From positions 105,615-169,614 of the forward strand of contig CANOWW010000002.1 in NCBI GenBank assembly GCA_947571115.1: DNA of 64,000 nt, written 5' to 3'. The DNA is from an uncultured Clostridium sp. (GTDB lineage Bacteria > Bacillota > Clostridia > TANB77 > CAG-508). How positions within the stretch are numbered: the stretch's first letter is position 1; every line of letters starts with the position of its first letter. Below the pieces are notes generated by a model that was not told where the DNA came from, searched no databases, and saw only the letters and a program-made list of their open reading frames with translations. Positions 51,508-59,956 of this stretch are shown here, one piece after another. A program made the translations under genes and the position numbers.

Positions 51508-52404
51508 ATGTACGAAGATATTAAAAAGAATAAGAGAAAAACAGGTGTCATTGTGTTTGGATTTTTGCTGATGATAACACTCGTTTTGTATTATATTTGT
51601 TACATGTTTGACATGAGTAGCTTTGCAGCGATAACAATTGCTTTAACATTTTCAATTGTTTCGACAATTGCAACCTATTATAATTGTGATAAAATTGTGC
51701 TGGCGAGCGTAAAGGCACGTGAAGCAACGCGCGAGGAGGATTTACAATTGACGAACATTTTGGATGCCTTGATGGTTGCGTCTGGATTGGAACATAAGCC
51801 ACGTTTATATGTGATGGAATCAAGCCAACCTAATGCATTTGCGACAGGGAGAAATCCAGAAAATGCGATTATTTGTGTCACAACGGGACTTTTGCAAAAG
51901 CTAGATTATTATGAATTAGAAGGGGTTGTGGCACACGAATTATCACATATCAAAAATTATGATATTTTGCTTTCTGCTGTGATTAGCGTTATGGTGGGGT
52001 TTGTAGTCATGTTGTCTGACATTTTTACCAGAACGATGTTTCATTCGTCAAGTAGAGACAAAGATGACGATAACAAAGGAAATGCTATTTTAATGATAGT
52101 CGGTTTGGTATTTTTGATTTTGTCCCCAATTGTTTCTAATTTGATTCAACTTGCAGTTTCGCGTAGAAGAGAATATTTGGCGGATAGTACAGCAGTTCAA
52201 TTTACACGTAACCCAGATGGTTTGATTTCTGCGCTGAAGAAAATCTCAAACGACGATTCTGAGTTAGATGTTGCAAGTAACAGTAATAGTTATATGTATA
52301 TTGAAAATCCGTTTCCCAAAAAAAGAGGATATAACATAAGTAATTTACTTTCAACCCATCCTTCTATTGAAGAAAGAGTGCAGGCATTGGAGAATTTGAA
52401 ATAA
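51508..52404 (+). CDS. htpX: membrane zinc metalloprotease HtpX
   Basis: M48-family membrane protease that degrades damaged membrane proteins. 298 residues. Helices at about 12-32, 37-55, 155-175 and 193-213. Zinc motif HELSH (in VVAHELSHIKNYD) with the third ligand in REYLADSTAV, and a C-terminal THPSIEERV motif typical of HtpX. Directly downstream of lemA. Confidence 0.95.
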   Translation: MYEDIKKNKRKTGVIVFGFLLMITLVLYYICYMFDMSSFAAITIALTFSIVSTIATYYNCDKIVLASVKAREATREEDLQLTNILDALMVASGLEHKPRLYVMESSQPNAFATGRNPENAIICVTTGLLQKLDYYELEGVVAHELSHIKNYDILLSAVISVMVGFVVMLSDIFTRTMFHSSSRDKDDDNKGNAILMIVGLVFLILSPIVSNLIQLAVSRRREYLADSTAVQFTRNPDGLISALKKISNDDSELDVASNSNSYMYIENPFPKKRGYNISNLLSTHPSIEERVQALENLK

Positions 52405-52473
52405 AAATTTAAAATCTGACCACCCGTTCTATTCCATTTTGGAAAAAAATGTTATATAATTAAGGCAGCTGTT

Positions 52474-52595
52474 CGAACGAAGTGAGTTACAGCTGCCTTA
52501 TACAGTTGCAAAGCAACTGTAAACATTGAAAGACCGTGAGCGAAGTGAGTTACGGCTGTCTTATGCAGCCTACAAAGCAACTGTAAACATTGAAA
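52474..52595. repeat. tandem duplication upstream of fabD
   Basis: Two copies of a 58-bp unit (52474-52531 and 52538-52595) sharing CGAAGTGAGTTAC, AAGCAACTGTAAACATTGAAA and an inner hairpin (CAGTTGC/GCAACTG in copy 1, degraded in copy 2). They form the probable fab leader between TATAAT (52455-52460) and the fabD ribosome site. May be an RNA control element or a plain repeat. Confidence 0.65.
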
Positions 52596-52608
52596 TGGAG
52601 AGGGATTT

Positions 52609-53535
52609 ATGAAAATAGGATTTATTTTTCCGGGGCAAGGTGCACAAAGCGTTGGCATGGGAAAAGATTTATATGAAGCATATGATGAAGTAAAACAAGT
52701 CTATGAAAAAGTAAGTGAAATTTCTGGAGTAGACATTGCGAAAATTACATTTGAGGGACCAGAGGCAGAATTATTTCAAACGAAACATACACAGCTTGCT
52801 ATTTTGACAATGAGCATTGCAATTTTGGAAATCTTAAAGAAAAATAAAATTGTGCCAGAGTATGCAGCAGGATTAAGCCTTGGCGAATATTCAGCTTTGT
52901 ATTGCGCAGACGCATTTGATTTTGAAACTGTGATAAAAGTTGTCAAAAAACGTGGCGAATTAATGCAAGAATTAGTGCCAAATGGCGATTGGGCAATGGC
53001 TGCGATTATGGGATTGGAAGATGAAAAAGTAGAAGAAATTTGTAAAACAATAACAGATGGATTTGTTGTGCCAGCGAATTTTAATTGTCCAGGGCAAGTG
53101 GCGATTTCAGGCGAAAGAAATGCTGTTATGTTGGCAATGGAGAAAATGAAAGAAGCAGGAGCACGAAAATGTGTTGAACTAAAAACAGCAGGGCCATTTC
53201 ATACGGAAAAATTGCAAGATGCATCAAATGCTTTGCGAGAAGTATTGCAGGCTGTGGAAATCAAAAATCCTAAAATTTCAATAGTAAAAAATATAGATGC
53301 AAAAGCATATTCAGAAAGTGATGACAAACAAGAAATTTTGGCGAGACATGTTATCAATCCAGTTCGATTTTCAGATACGATAAAATATATGATTGCAAAT
53401 GGGGTAGACACATTTGTTGAAATTGGCCCGGGGAAAGTGTTGACAGGTTTTGTGAAAAAAGTAAGTAAAGATGTCAAATTAATCAATATCAATAATGTAG
53501 AAACCCTGCAAAATGCTATTCAAGAATTATTGTAG
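52609..53535 (+). CDS. fabD: malonyl-CoA:ACP transacylase
   Basis: Loads malonyl groups from CoA onto ACP for fatty acid synthesis. 308 residues. Motifs: FPGQGAQSVGMG, nucleophile Ser in GLSLGEYSAL, catalytic His in TAGPFHTEKL, and PVRFSDTIKYM near the end. First gene of the fab/acc cluster; start ATG 52609 after GGAGAGGG. Followed by two GTAGGG-type repeats before fabG. Confidence 0.95.
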   Translation: MKIGFIFPGQGAQSVGMGKDLYEAYDEVKQVYEKVSEISGVDIAKITFEGPEAELFQTKHTQLAILTMSIAILEILKKNKIVPEYAAGLSLGEYSALYCADAFDFETVIKVVKKRGELMQELVPNGDWAMAAIMGLEDEKVEEICKTITDGFVVPANFNCPGQVAISGERNAVMLAMEKMKEAGARKCVELKTAGPFHTEKLQDASNALREVLQAVEIKNPKISIVKNIDAKAYSESDDKQEILARHVINPVRFSDTIKYMIANGVDTFVEIGPGKVLTGFVKKVSKDVKLININNVETLQNAIQELL

Positions 53536-53596
53536 GGTGGGCGATGTTCACATCAACAAAAGAATGAAAATGTAGGGGGCGGTCTTGACTGACCCG
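53530..53596. repeat. GTAGGGG-type intergenic repeats (two units)
   Basis: Units beginning TTGTAGGGTGGGCGATG (about 53530) and TGTAGGGGGCGGTC (about 53571); the second ends in TTGACTGACCCGC, an imperfect inverted GGTC/GACC pair. The first overlaps the fabD stop codon. Related units at 55630 and 56330, and in the leaders of the pseudopilin genes. Confidence 0.6.
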
Positions 53597-53621
53597 CAAA
53601 ACAAAGAAAGGAAATAAAAAA

Positions 53622-54365
53622 ATGGGAAATGGAAAAACGGCGTTAGTAACAGGTGCAGCGCGTGGAATTGGAAAAGAAATTGCTTTGAAATTGGCAAAAG
53701 AAGGATATGATGTAGCCATTAATTATCGAACTATGAATGAGGAATTAGAGACTTTGAAAACGCAAATTGAAAGCGATTTTGGGGTAAAATGCGCACTTGT
53801 GCAAGGCGATGTTGCTAAATTTGAGGATGCCGAAAAAATGGTAAACGAAACAAAAGAGCAATTAGGAAAAATTGATGTTTTGGTAAATAATGCAGGCATC
53901 ACAAAAGACGGTTTATTGATGAGAATGCCAAAAGAAGATTTTGAAAGTGTGGTCAATATTAATTTAGTGGGAACTTTTAATGTAACAAGAAATGTGGTTC
54001 CGCTTATGGTAAAACAAAAATCAGGAAGAATTATCAATATTTCGTCTGTGGTTGGTGTGGCAGGAAATGCAGGTCAAACGAACTATTCTGCCTCAAAAGC
54101 AGGAATTATTGGTTTTACGAAAAGTTTGGCAAGAGAGGTTGCTAGTCGAAATATCTTAGTAAATGCAGTAGCACCGGGTTTTATTGCGACTGACATGACA
54201 AGTGTTTTGACGGAAGCCCAAAAAGAAGGGATAAATAGTCAAATTCCACTAAAGAGAATGGGAACTGTGGCAGATGTGGCAAATCTAGTGAATTTCTTAG
54301 CGTCAGAAGATGCGTCATATATTACAGGGCAGGTTATCAATGTAGATGGCGGCATGGTAATGTAA
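53622..54365 (+). CDS. fabG: 3-oxoacyl-ACP reductase
   Basis: NADPH-dependent reduction of 3-ketoacyl-ACP in each elongation cycle. 247-residue short-chain dehydrogenase: cofactor loop TGAARGIGKEIA, NNAGITKDG, catalytic Ser in NISSVVG and YSASKAG (Tyr and Lys), PGFIATDMT and GQVINVDGGMVM at the end. Second gene of the cluster, 86 bp after fabD. Confidence 0.95.
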   Translation: MGNGKTALVTGAARGIGKEIALKLAKEGYDVAINYRTMNEELETLKTQIESDFGVKCALVQGDVAKFEDAEKMVNETKEQLGKIDVLVNNAGITKDGLLMRMPKEDFESVVNINLVGTFNVTRNVVPLMVKQKSGRIINISSVVGVAGNAGQTNYSASKAGIIGFTKSLAREVASRNILVNAVAPGFIATDMTSVLTEAQKEGINSQIPLKRMGTVADVANLVNFLASEDASYITGQVINVDGGMVM

Positions 54366-54389
54366 AATAAAAAAAGAAAGGAATGGAAA

Positions 54390-55628
54390 ATGGAAAGAAG
54401 AGTAGTAGTAACAGGTTTAGGTTGTATCACTCCGATAGGAAATAATGTGGAGGAATTTTGGAAAGGAATTGAAAACACGAAATGTGGAGTTGATGAAATC
54501 ACTGCATTTGATACAGCAGATTATAAGGTGCATTTGGCGGCAGAAGTCAAAAATTTTAATCCAGAAGATTATATTGACAAAAAAGAAGCCAAAAGAATGG
54601 ATCGTTTTACGCAACTTGCCATTGTTGCAGCAAAAGAAACTATGGCAGATAGTAAGTTAAAAGTAGATGAAATCGATAGCACACGTTTTGGGTTAATCAT
54701 TGGTTCTGGAATTGGTGGAATTATTACCATTCATGAGGGTTCTACGATTTTGAATGAAAAAGGACCAAATCGAGTTTCACCATTTTTTATTCCAATGGCA
54801 ATTAGTAATATGGCTGCCGGAAATGTTTCCATTGAAGTTGGTGCAAAAGGGCAAACATTTAGTTTGACAACTGCTTGTGCTACAGCTACAGACGCGATTG
54901 GAGAAGCATTTCGTATCATTCGTCATGGTTACCAAGATGTTATGATAGCAGGTGGAACAGAATCTCCCATTACACCTGTTTCTATTTCTGGTTTTTCGAA
55001 TATGAAGGCTCTCAGCACAGCAACGGATAAAAATAGAGCTAGTATTCCTTTTGATAAAGAAAGAAATGGCTTTGTTATGGGAGAAGGCGCTGGACTAATT
55101 TTGCTCGAAGATTTGGAACATGCGCAAAAAAGAGGTGCGAAAATTTATGCAGAAATCGTAGGATATGGCGCAAGTTCAGACGCTTATCATATTACATCTC
55201 CATTGCCTGACGGAAATGGTGGCGCACGTGCTATGACAAGTGCTATTCAGGATGCAAAAATTAAGCCAGAAGATATTACTTATATTAATGCACACGGAAC
55301 GTCAACACATTTGAATGATTCTGGTGAAACAATGGCTGTGAAAACAGCTTTTGGAGAAGCGAGTAAAACAGTTATGATGAGTTCAACCAAAGGAAATACA
55401 GGACATTTGTTAGGTGCAGCTGGTGGTGTGGAAGCGATTGCTTGTATTAAAGCGATTGAAAAAGGATTGGTGCCGCCAACGATTAATTATCAAGTTCCAG
55501 ATGAAGAATGTGATTTGGATATTGTTCCTAATACGCCAAGAAAAGCAGATGTCAAGTATGCGATGTCAAATTCATTAGGATTTGGTGGACACAATAGTAG
55601 CATTATTTTTAAGAAGTATGAAAAATAA
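54390..55628 (+). CDS. fabF: 3-oxoacyl-ACP synthase II
   Basis: Condenses malonyl-ACP with acyl-ACP in chain elongation. 412 residues. Catalytic Cys in TTACATATDAIGEA, His in NAHGTSTHLNDSGE and GNTGHLLGAAGG, and C-terminal NSLGFGGHNSSIIF. Translational start ATG 54390 after AAAGGAATGG. No acpP gene lies between fabG and fabF, where many bacteria have it. Confidence 0.95.
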   Translation: MERRVVVTGLGCITPIGNNVEEFWKGIENTKCGVDEITAFDTADYKVHLAAEVKNFNPEDYIDKKEAKRMDRFTQLAIVAAKETMADSKLKVDEIDSTRFGLIIGSGIGGIITIHEGSTILNEKGPNRVSPFFIPMAISNMAAGNVSIEVGAKGQTFSLTTACATATDAIGEAFRIIRHGYQDVMIAGGTESPITPVSISGFSNMKALSTATDKNRASIPFDKERNGFVMGEGAGLILLEDLEHAQKRGAKIYAEIVGYGASSDAYHITSPLPDGNGGARAMTSAIQDAKIKPEDITYINAHGTSTHLNDSGETMAVKTAFGEASKTVMMSSTKGNTGHLLGAAGGVEAIACIKAIEKGLVPPTINYQVPDEECDLDIVPNTPRKADVKYAMSNSLGFGGHNSSIIFKKYEK

Positions 55629-55629
55629 A

Positions 55630-55665
55630 TTGTAGGGGGGGACGGTCTTGACCGACCTATCGTAA
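55630..55665. repeat. GTAGGGG-type intergenic repeat
   Basis: TTGTAGGGGGGGACGGTC followed by TTGACCGACC: an inverted GGTC/GACC pair, directly after fabF. Same family as 53571. Confidence 0.6.
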
Positions 55666-55684
55666 TAGTACAAGGAGGGAAAGG

Positions 55685-56143
55685 ATGGAATACCAAGAAA
55701 TCAAGAAATTAATGGATGATATGGGAAATTCAAAGTTGACAGAATTGGAGATTGAATTTCCTGACGGAATTAAAATTAGTATGAAAAAAGAAGATGGAAA
55801 AAAACTTTCAGCGCCAGTGCCAGCAGTTGTTCCACAGACACAGCCACCGATGAATATTATTCAGGCACAAGCGCCAGTGGAAGTGAAAAGTCAAGAAAAA
55901 AAAGTAGAAGGAAATGTTGTGAAAGCACCAATGGTGGGAACATTTTATTCAAAGTCTTCTCCAAGTGCAGAGACTTTTGTTAAAAAAGGCAGTAAAGTGA
56001 AAAAAGGAGATACTTTGTGCATTATAGAGGCTATGAAATTAATGAATGAAATTGAGTCAGAATATGACGGAGAAATTGTGGAAATTTTAGTGAGTGATGA
56101 TGATATGGTGGAATATGGGCAACCGTTGTTTGTGATTAAGTAA
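55685..56143 (+). CDS. accB: biotin carboxyl carrier protein of acetyl-CoA carboxylase
   Basis: Carries biotin between the carboxylase and carboxyltransferase of ACC. 152 residues: N-terminal helical segment (1-40), a Pro/Ala/Gln linker (about 45-75), and the lipoyl-like domain with the biotinylated Lys in IEAMKLMNEIE (about residue 117). Standard BCCP length. Confidence 0.95.
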   Translation: MEYQEIKKLMDDMGNSKLTELEIEFPDGIKISMKKEDGKKLSAPVPAVVPQTQPPMNIIQAQAPVEVKSQEKKVEGNVVKAPMVGTFYSKSSPSAETFVKKGSKVKKGDTLCIIEAMKLMNEIESEYDGEIVEILVSDDDMVEYGQPLFVIK

Positions 56144-56362
56144 GCTGTTTTGACAAATGTCTTTAAGGGGACCACCCTTAAAAATCCCGCAAAGGGATGC
56201 TGTCCCTTTGAACCTTGCACCTCAGCCGGTGAGGCAAGGTTTGCCCAATTGGATAGTAAAATCTGGCAAACATCCGCGCGTTGCTCGCGCGAGGAAGGAT
56301 ATAATTTGTATCAGACACAAGATTTGTAAGTGGTTGGTCTTGACTGACCTGAGGGAGGAACT
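56144..56362. repeat. repeat-rich gap between accB and fabZ
   Basis: 219 bp without a convincing gene and visibly richer in G+C than its surroundings. It holds several hairpins (AAGGGGACCACCCTT; AAAGGGATGCTGTCCCTTT; ACCTTGC...GCAAGGT; CGCGCGTTGCTCGCGCG) and ends in a GTAGGGG-type unit (GGTTGGTCTTGACTGACC). Looks like a pile-up of small palindromic repeats; open frames here encode repeat sequence only. Confidence 0.6.
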
Positions 56363-56803
56363 ATGTTAAATATTAATGAAATTATGGAGATTATTCCGCA
56401 GCGTGCACCGTTTTTGATGATAGATCGAGTGGAGGAATATGTGCCGGGAGAAAGATGTACTGCCTATAAAAATGTGTGCATTAATGAGCCACATTTTGCT
56501 GGGCATTTTCCAGGGCAACCAATTATGCCGGGTGTGCTAATTGTAGAGGCTTTGGCGCAAACTGGTGCAATTGCGATTTTGTCAATGGAAGAAAATAAAG
56601 GCAAAAATGCACTATTTGGCGGAATTGATAAATTGCGTTTCAAAAGGCAAGTTGTACCAGGCGATGTTTTGAAGTTGGAAGTAAAAGTAATTAAGAAAAA
56701 AGGTCCAATTGGAATAGGAGAGGCTTTAGCGACCGTGAATGGAGAGGTGGCAGCTAAGGGGGAACTTACTTTTGCTGTGGTAGATATGCCGAAAGAAGAT
56801 TAA
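56363..56803 (+). CDS. fabZ: 3-hydroxyacyl-ACP dehydratase
   Basis: Dehydrates 3-hydroxyacyl-ACP to trans-2-enoyl-ACP. 146-residue hot-dog fold protein with [12 protein letters not shown], catalytic His in [15 protein letters not shown] and Glu in VEALAQTGA, and [17 protein letters not shown]. Ribosome site GAGGGAGGAA before ATG 56363. Confidence 0.95.
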   Translation: MLNINEIMEIIPQRAPFLMIDRVEEYVPGERCTAYKNVCINEPHFAGHFPGQPIMPGVLIVEALAQTGAIAILSMEENKGKNALFGGIDKLRFKRQVVPGDVLKLEVKVIKKKGPIGIGEALATVNGEVAAKGELTFAVVDMPKED

Positions 56804-56813
56804 ATAAAAGCCA

Positions 56814-56850
56814 CACAGGCAAACAAAAATAGAAATTCTGCTTGCCTGTG
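56814..56850. terminator. hairpin after fabZ
   Basis: CACAGGCAA / TTGCCTGTG stem, 19-nt loop, between the convergent fabZ and small minus-strand gene; no long T-run, so termination is uncertain. Confidence 0.5.
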
Positions 56851-56879
56851 CGACTTGTGGATGTAACTTTAGCAGTTAC

Positions 56880-57166
56880 TTATTTTGCAGAAGCGACAGC
56901 ATCTTTGAAGTGAACGATAGTTTTCCATTCATGCTTTCCGCTTTTTTTGGTAACACGAGTTACTTCTACTCCCAGTATGGAGAAAACTCTTTTTATAGTT
57001 GCCTTAGGGTAGCTTCCCTTGAGTCTTATATACTCAATAGGGAAATCATCATCAAATGCGTTACACATATTGGTACTTTCTTCTAAATCAGATATCAGAA
57101 GTTTTGCACCTGCGATGTTTGATGACCGGATTTTTTGAGTTTTTCAGTAAATGTGTTAAATGTCAT
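56880..57166 (-). pseudogene. small hypothetical gene with a -1 frame break, inserted in the fab cluster
   Basis: Starts at ATG 57166 after a perfect AGGAGGT; reads MTFNTFTEKLKKSG, then the frame breaks near 57126 and continues as SSNIAGAKLLISDLEES, on to DDDFPIEYIRLKGSYPKATI and the end at 56880. One missing base (or a -1 slip on the preceding A6 run) reconciles the two parts into 95 residues. No known domain; small, soluble, mixed alpha/beta, basic C-terminal half. Own promoter of the TTATGTAAA-spacer type seen at 31819 and 35558. Opposite in direction to the fab genes, so it is an insertion. Confidence 0.6.
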
Positions 57167-57196
57167 ATGGACACCTCCTAATTTTATAGTAAACAA

Positions 57197-57225
57197 ATTA
57201 TATCATAAATTTACATAAAAGTCAA
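57197..57225 (-). promoter_or_regulatory. promoter with TTATGTAAA spacer, copy 3
   Basis: Minus strand: TTGACT (57220-57225), spacer TTTATGTAAATTTATGA (17 bp), TATAAT (57197-57202). Third member of the promoter family at 31819 and 35558. Confidence 0.82.
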
Positions 57226-57255
57226 TCGTTTTATAAATAAGAAAGGAATTACAAA

Positions 57256-58599
57256 ATGCTAAAAAAAGTTTTAATTGCCAATCGTGGTGAAATTGCGGTT
57301 CGCATTATAAGAGCCTGCAAAGAACTTGGAATTGCAACAGTTGCAGTCTATTCGGAAGCTGACAAAGATGCGCTGCATACGCGTTTAGCGGACGAAGCGA
57401 TTTGCATTGGACCTGCAAAATCGAACAAAAGTTATTTGAATATTAAAAATATTTTGCAAGCGGCTTGCGGAACTGGCTGTGATAGCATTCATCCTGGATT
57501 TGGTTTTCTGTCAGAAAATGCTAATTTTGCCAAAATGTGCGAAGAAAGCAACTTGAAATTTATTGGACCATCTTACCAAATTATTGATTTAATGGGAAAT
57601 AAATCCAACGCAAAAGAGCTTATGAAAAGTGCAGGAGTTCCGGTTGTTCCGGGGTCAGATGGAAGTGTCAAAAACGTGGAAGAGGCAATCCAAATTGCAG
57701 ATAAAATTGGCTATCCGATTATGATAAAAGCAGCTGCCGGCGGCGGTGGCAAAGGAATTCGCCAAGTCAGGACGCCAGAAGAATTGCCAGAAGCATATGA
57801 AATTGTTAAACAAGAAGCCTTGATTTCGTTTAATGATGACGAGATTTATATTGAAAAATTAATCGAAAATCCGAGACATGTGGAAATTCAGGTGCTGGCT
57901 GATGAATTTGGAAATGCGATTTATTTAGGGGAAAGGGATTGCTCTGTACAAAGGCGCCATCAGAAGATTTTGGAAGAAAGTCCTTCCACGGTTTTGGATG
58001 ATAAATTAAGAAAGAAAATGGGAGAGGCGGCAATTAATGCAGTCAAAGCGGCACATTATTCCAATGCAGGAACTATTGAGTTTTTGGTGGATAAACACAA
58101 AAATTTCTATTTTATGGAAATGAATACAAGAATTCAAGTGGAGCATCCAGTCACAGAATGGGTAACTGGAATTGATATTGTCAAAGAGCAACTTAAAGTT
58201 GCGTCAGGCGAAAGCCTGCGTTATACGCAAAAAGACGTTGCTATCAAAGGGCACAGCATTGAATGTAGAATTAACGCAGAGAACCCAGAAAATAATTTTA
58301 TGCCATGTCCGGGAACAATTATTGATTTGAATTTGCCAGGTGGAAATGGCGTAAGAGTAGACACAGCAGTATATACAGGCTACAAAATTCCGCCAGTTTA
58401 TGACTCGATGATTGCCAAAATCATTGTGCATGCGGAAAATAGAGAAGCGGCAATTGCTAAAATGAAAGTGGCTTTGGACGAGTGCGTCATTGATGGCGTG
58501 GATACAAATATTGATTTTTTGTATCAAATTTTGGAAAATGAAAATTTTGTCTCAGGCAATTTTGATACGTCATTTATTAGCAAAGAATTTGACATGTAA
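57256..58599 (+). CDS. accC: biotin carboxylase subunit of acetyl-CoA carboxylase
   Basis: ATP-dependent carboxylation of biotin on AccB. 447 residues. MLKKVLIANRGEIAVRI at the N-terminus, ATP-grasp glycine loop KAAAGGGGKGIRQV, ERDCSVQRRHQKILEE, and the catalytic EMNTRIQVEHPVTEW. Resumes the cluster after the inverted small gene. Confidence 0.96.
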   Translation: MLKKVLIANRGEIAVRIIRACKELGIATVAVYSEADKDALHTRLADEAICIGPAKSNKSYLNIKNILQAACGTGCDSIHPGFGFLSENANFAKMCEESNLKFIGPSYQIIDLMGNKSNAKELMKSAGVPVVPGSDGSVKNVEEAIQIADKIGYPIMIKAAAGGGGKGIRQVRTPEELPEAYEIVKQEALISFNDDEIYIEKLIENPRHVEIQVLADEFGNAIYLGERDCSVQRRHQKILEESPSTVLDDKLRKKMGEAAINAVKAAHYSNAGTIEFLVDKHKNFYFMEMNTRIQVEHPVTEWVTGIDIVKEQLKVASGESLRYTQKDVAIKGHSIECRINAENPENNFMPCPGTIIDLNLPGGNGVRVDTAVYTGYKIPPVYDSMIAKIIVHAENREAAIAKMKVALDECVIDGVDTNIDFLYQILENENFVSGNFDTSFISKEFDM

Positions 58600-58619
58600 A
58601 ACCATAGGGAGGATAAATT

Positions 58620-59459
58620 ATGGTTATTGATAAGATAAAAAAAAGGGGAAGAAAGAGAATTCGCCAGCCGGAAAATAAAAGCGATATTCCCATTGGCAAA
58701 TGGGTAAAATGCGAAAAATGTGGCGAAATCTTATACAAAGAAGATTTTCATAAAAATTATAGTGTTTGTATGAGCTGTGGGCATCATTTTCGTTTATCCG
58801 CTAGACGTAGAATTTGGCAAACGCTGGACGAAAATTCGTTTGAACCTTTTGACTTGCATTTGAAAACAGTCAATCCATTAGAAATGGAAGATTACATGAC
58901 AAAACTAAAAGGCTTGCAAGAAAAGCTGGGCATGGACGATGCAGTGGTTTGTGGCACAGGAAAAATCAATGGCGAAAAAGTCGTAATTTGTGTTATGGAC
59001 GGAAATTTTTTAATGGGAAGTATGGGAAGTGTTGTTGGCGAAAAAATTACATATTCCATTGAGCAAGCGATCGAGCAAAATTTGCCACTCATTATTTTTT
59101 CTGTGTCAGGCGGGGCGCGTATGCAAGAAGGCATTATTTCGCTGATGCAAATGGCGAAAACGTCAAGCGCCATTGCTAAATTAAATGAGGCAGGCGGATT
59201 ATTTATTTCGGTTTTAACTGACCCGACATATGGTGGAGTGACGGCGAGTTTTGCGTCTTTGGGAGATATTATTTTGGCTGAACCGAATGCCATGATTGGT
59301 TTTGCAGGAAAACGTGTTATCAAGCAAACCATTGGAGAAGAGTTGCCAGAAGGTTTTCAAACAGCGGAGTTTTTGCTAGAACATGGTTTTGTGGATAAAA
59401 TTGTGGAGCGAAAAGAGATGAAAGAGACACTTTATAAATTGATAAAATTTCATCAATAG
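58620..59459 (+). CDS. accD: acetyl-CoA carboxylase carboxyltransferase subunit beta
   Basis: Forms, with AccA, the carboxyltransferase that makes malonyl-CoA. 279 residues. N-terminal four-Cys zinc ribbon ([28 protein letters not shown]) and crotonase-fold core with [20 protein letters not shown] and [15 protein letters not shown]. Normally adjacent to accA; here two unrelated genes intervene. Confidence 0.96.
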   Translation: MVIDKIKKRGRKRIRQPENKSDIPIGKWVKCEKCGEILYKEDFHKNYSVCMSCGHHFRLSARRRIWQTLDENSFEPFDLHLKTVNPLEMEDYMTKLKGLQEKLGMDDAVVCGTGKINGEKVVICVMDGNFLMGSMGSVVGEKITYSIEQAIEQNLPLIIFSVSGGARMQEGIISLMQMAKTSSAIAKLNEAGGLFISVLTDPTYGGVTASFASLGDIILAEPNAMIGFAGKRVIKQTIGEELPEGFQTAEFLLEHGFVDKIVERKEMKETLYKLIKFHQ

Positions 59460-59491
59460 GAATTTGAGAATTAGAAAGATAAGGTAAAATT

Positions 59492-59944
59492 ATGGTACAT
59501 TTAGTATATTGTGACGATAAGTCAAAAGAATTATTAAAAATTTTAGAGGGTAGTAAAACAATGGTTATAAGAGGGGCAGCAGGAAGAAAAATACCACATA
59601 GCAGAGTATTCAAAGATGAGATACTTTATTTTATGGAAAAAGGAACCAAGAAAATTACGGCAAAAGCAGTTGTAACAGATGTTCAAAATTTTGTTAAATT
59701 ATCTGATGAAGAAATAACGAAAACGATTGAAGAGAATAATAGTAAATTACAGCTAACGGATAAGCAAAAAGAAAGATGGCACAAGAAATGTTTGTGTTTA
59801 GTTGAATTTAAAAATGTAGAAGAAATTACAGCATTAGATTTTGACCATCAAGGAAATATGGATGATTGGTTAATTATCGAAAAAATAGAAGATGTAGTTG
59901 TAGGAACGAGTATTCCATATAATTATGAAAAATCAAAATTTTAA
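59492..59944 (+). CDS. hypothetical protein, possibly ASCH/PUA-like
   Basis: A 150-residue soluble protein. Its N-terminal 60 residues (ILEGSKTMVIRGAAGRK, then DEILYFMEKGTKKITAKAVV) have the layout of an ASCH/PUA-like fold: a 'gene-product-imposes-limit' beta-barrel with a basic groove, suggesting RNA or nucleotide binding; this is a fold guess. Its stop is 12 bp before the next gene, a Gp37/Gp68-type protein, so the two probably form a module. The pair is inserted between accD and accA. Confidence 0.5.
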   Translation: MVHLVYCDDKSKELLKILEGSKTMVIRGAAGRKIPHSRVFKDEILYFMEKGTKKITAKAVVTDVQNFVKLSDEEITKTIEENNSKLQLTDKQKERWHKKCLCLVEFKNVEEITALDFDHQGNMDDWLIIEKIEDVVVGTSIPYNYEKSKF

Positions 59945-59956
59945 GGTGGTATGGAT

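Noticed and set aside
52474..52595. FapR- or FabT-type operator in the fab leader
   Set aside because: Neither of the known operator patterns is recognisable; only the tandem hairpin unit is present.
56157..56369. A 70-codon open frame in the accB-fabZ gap
   Set aside because: It consists of palindromic repeat sequence, has no ribosome site and runs into the fabZ start.
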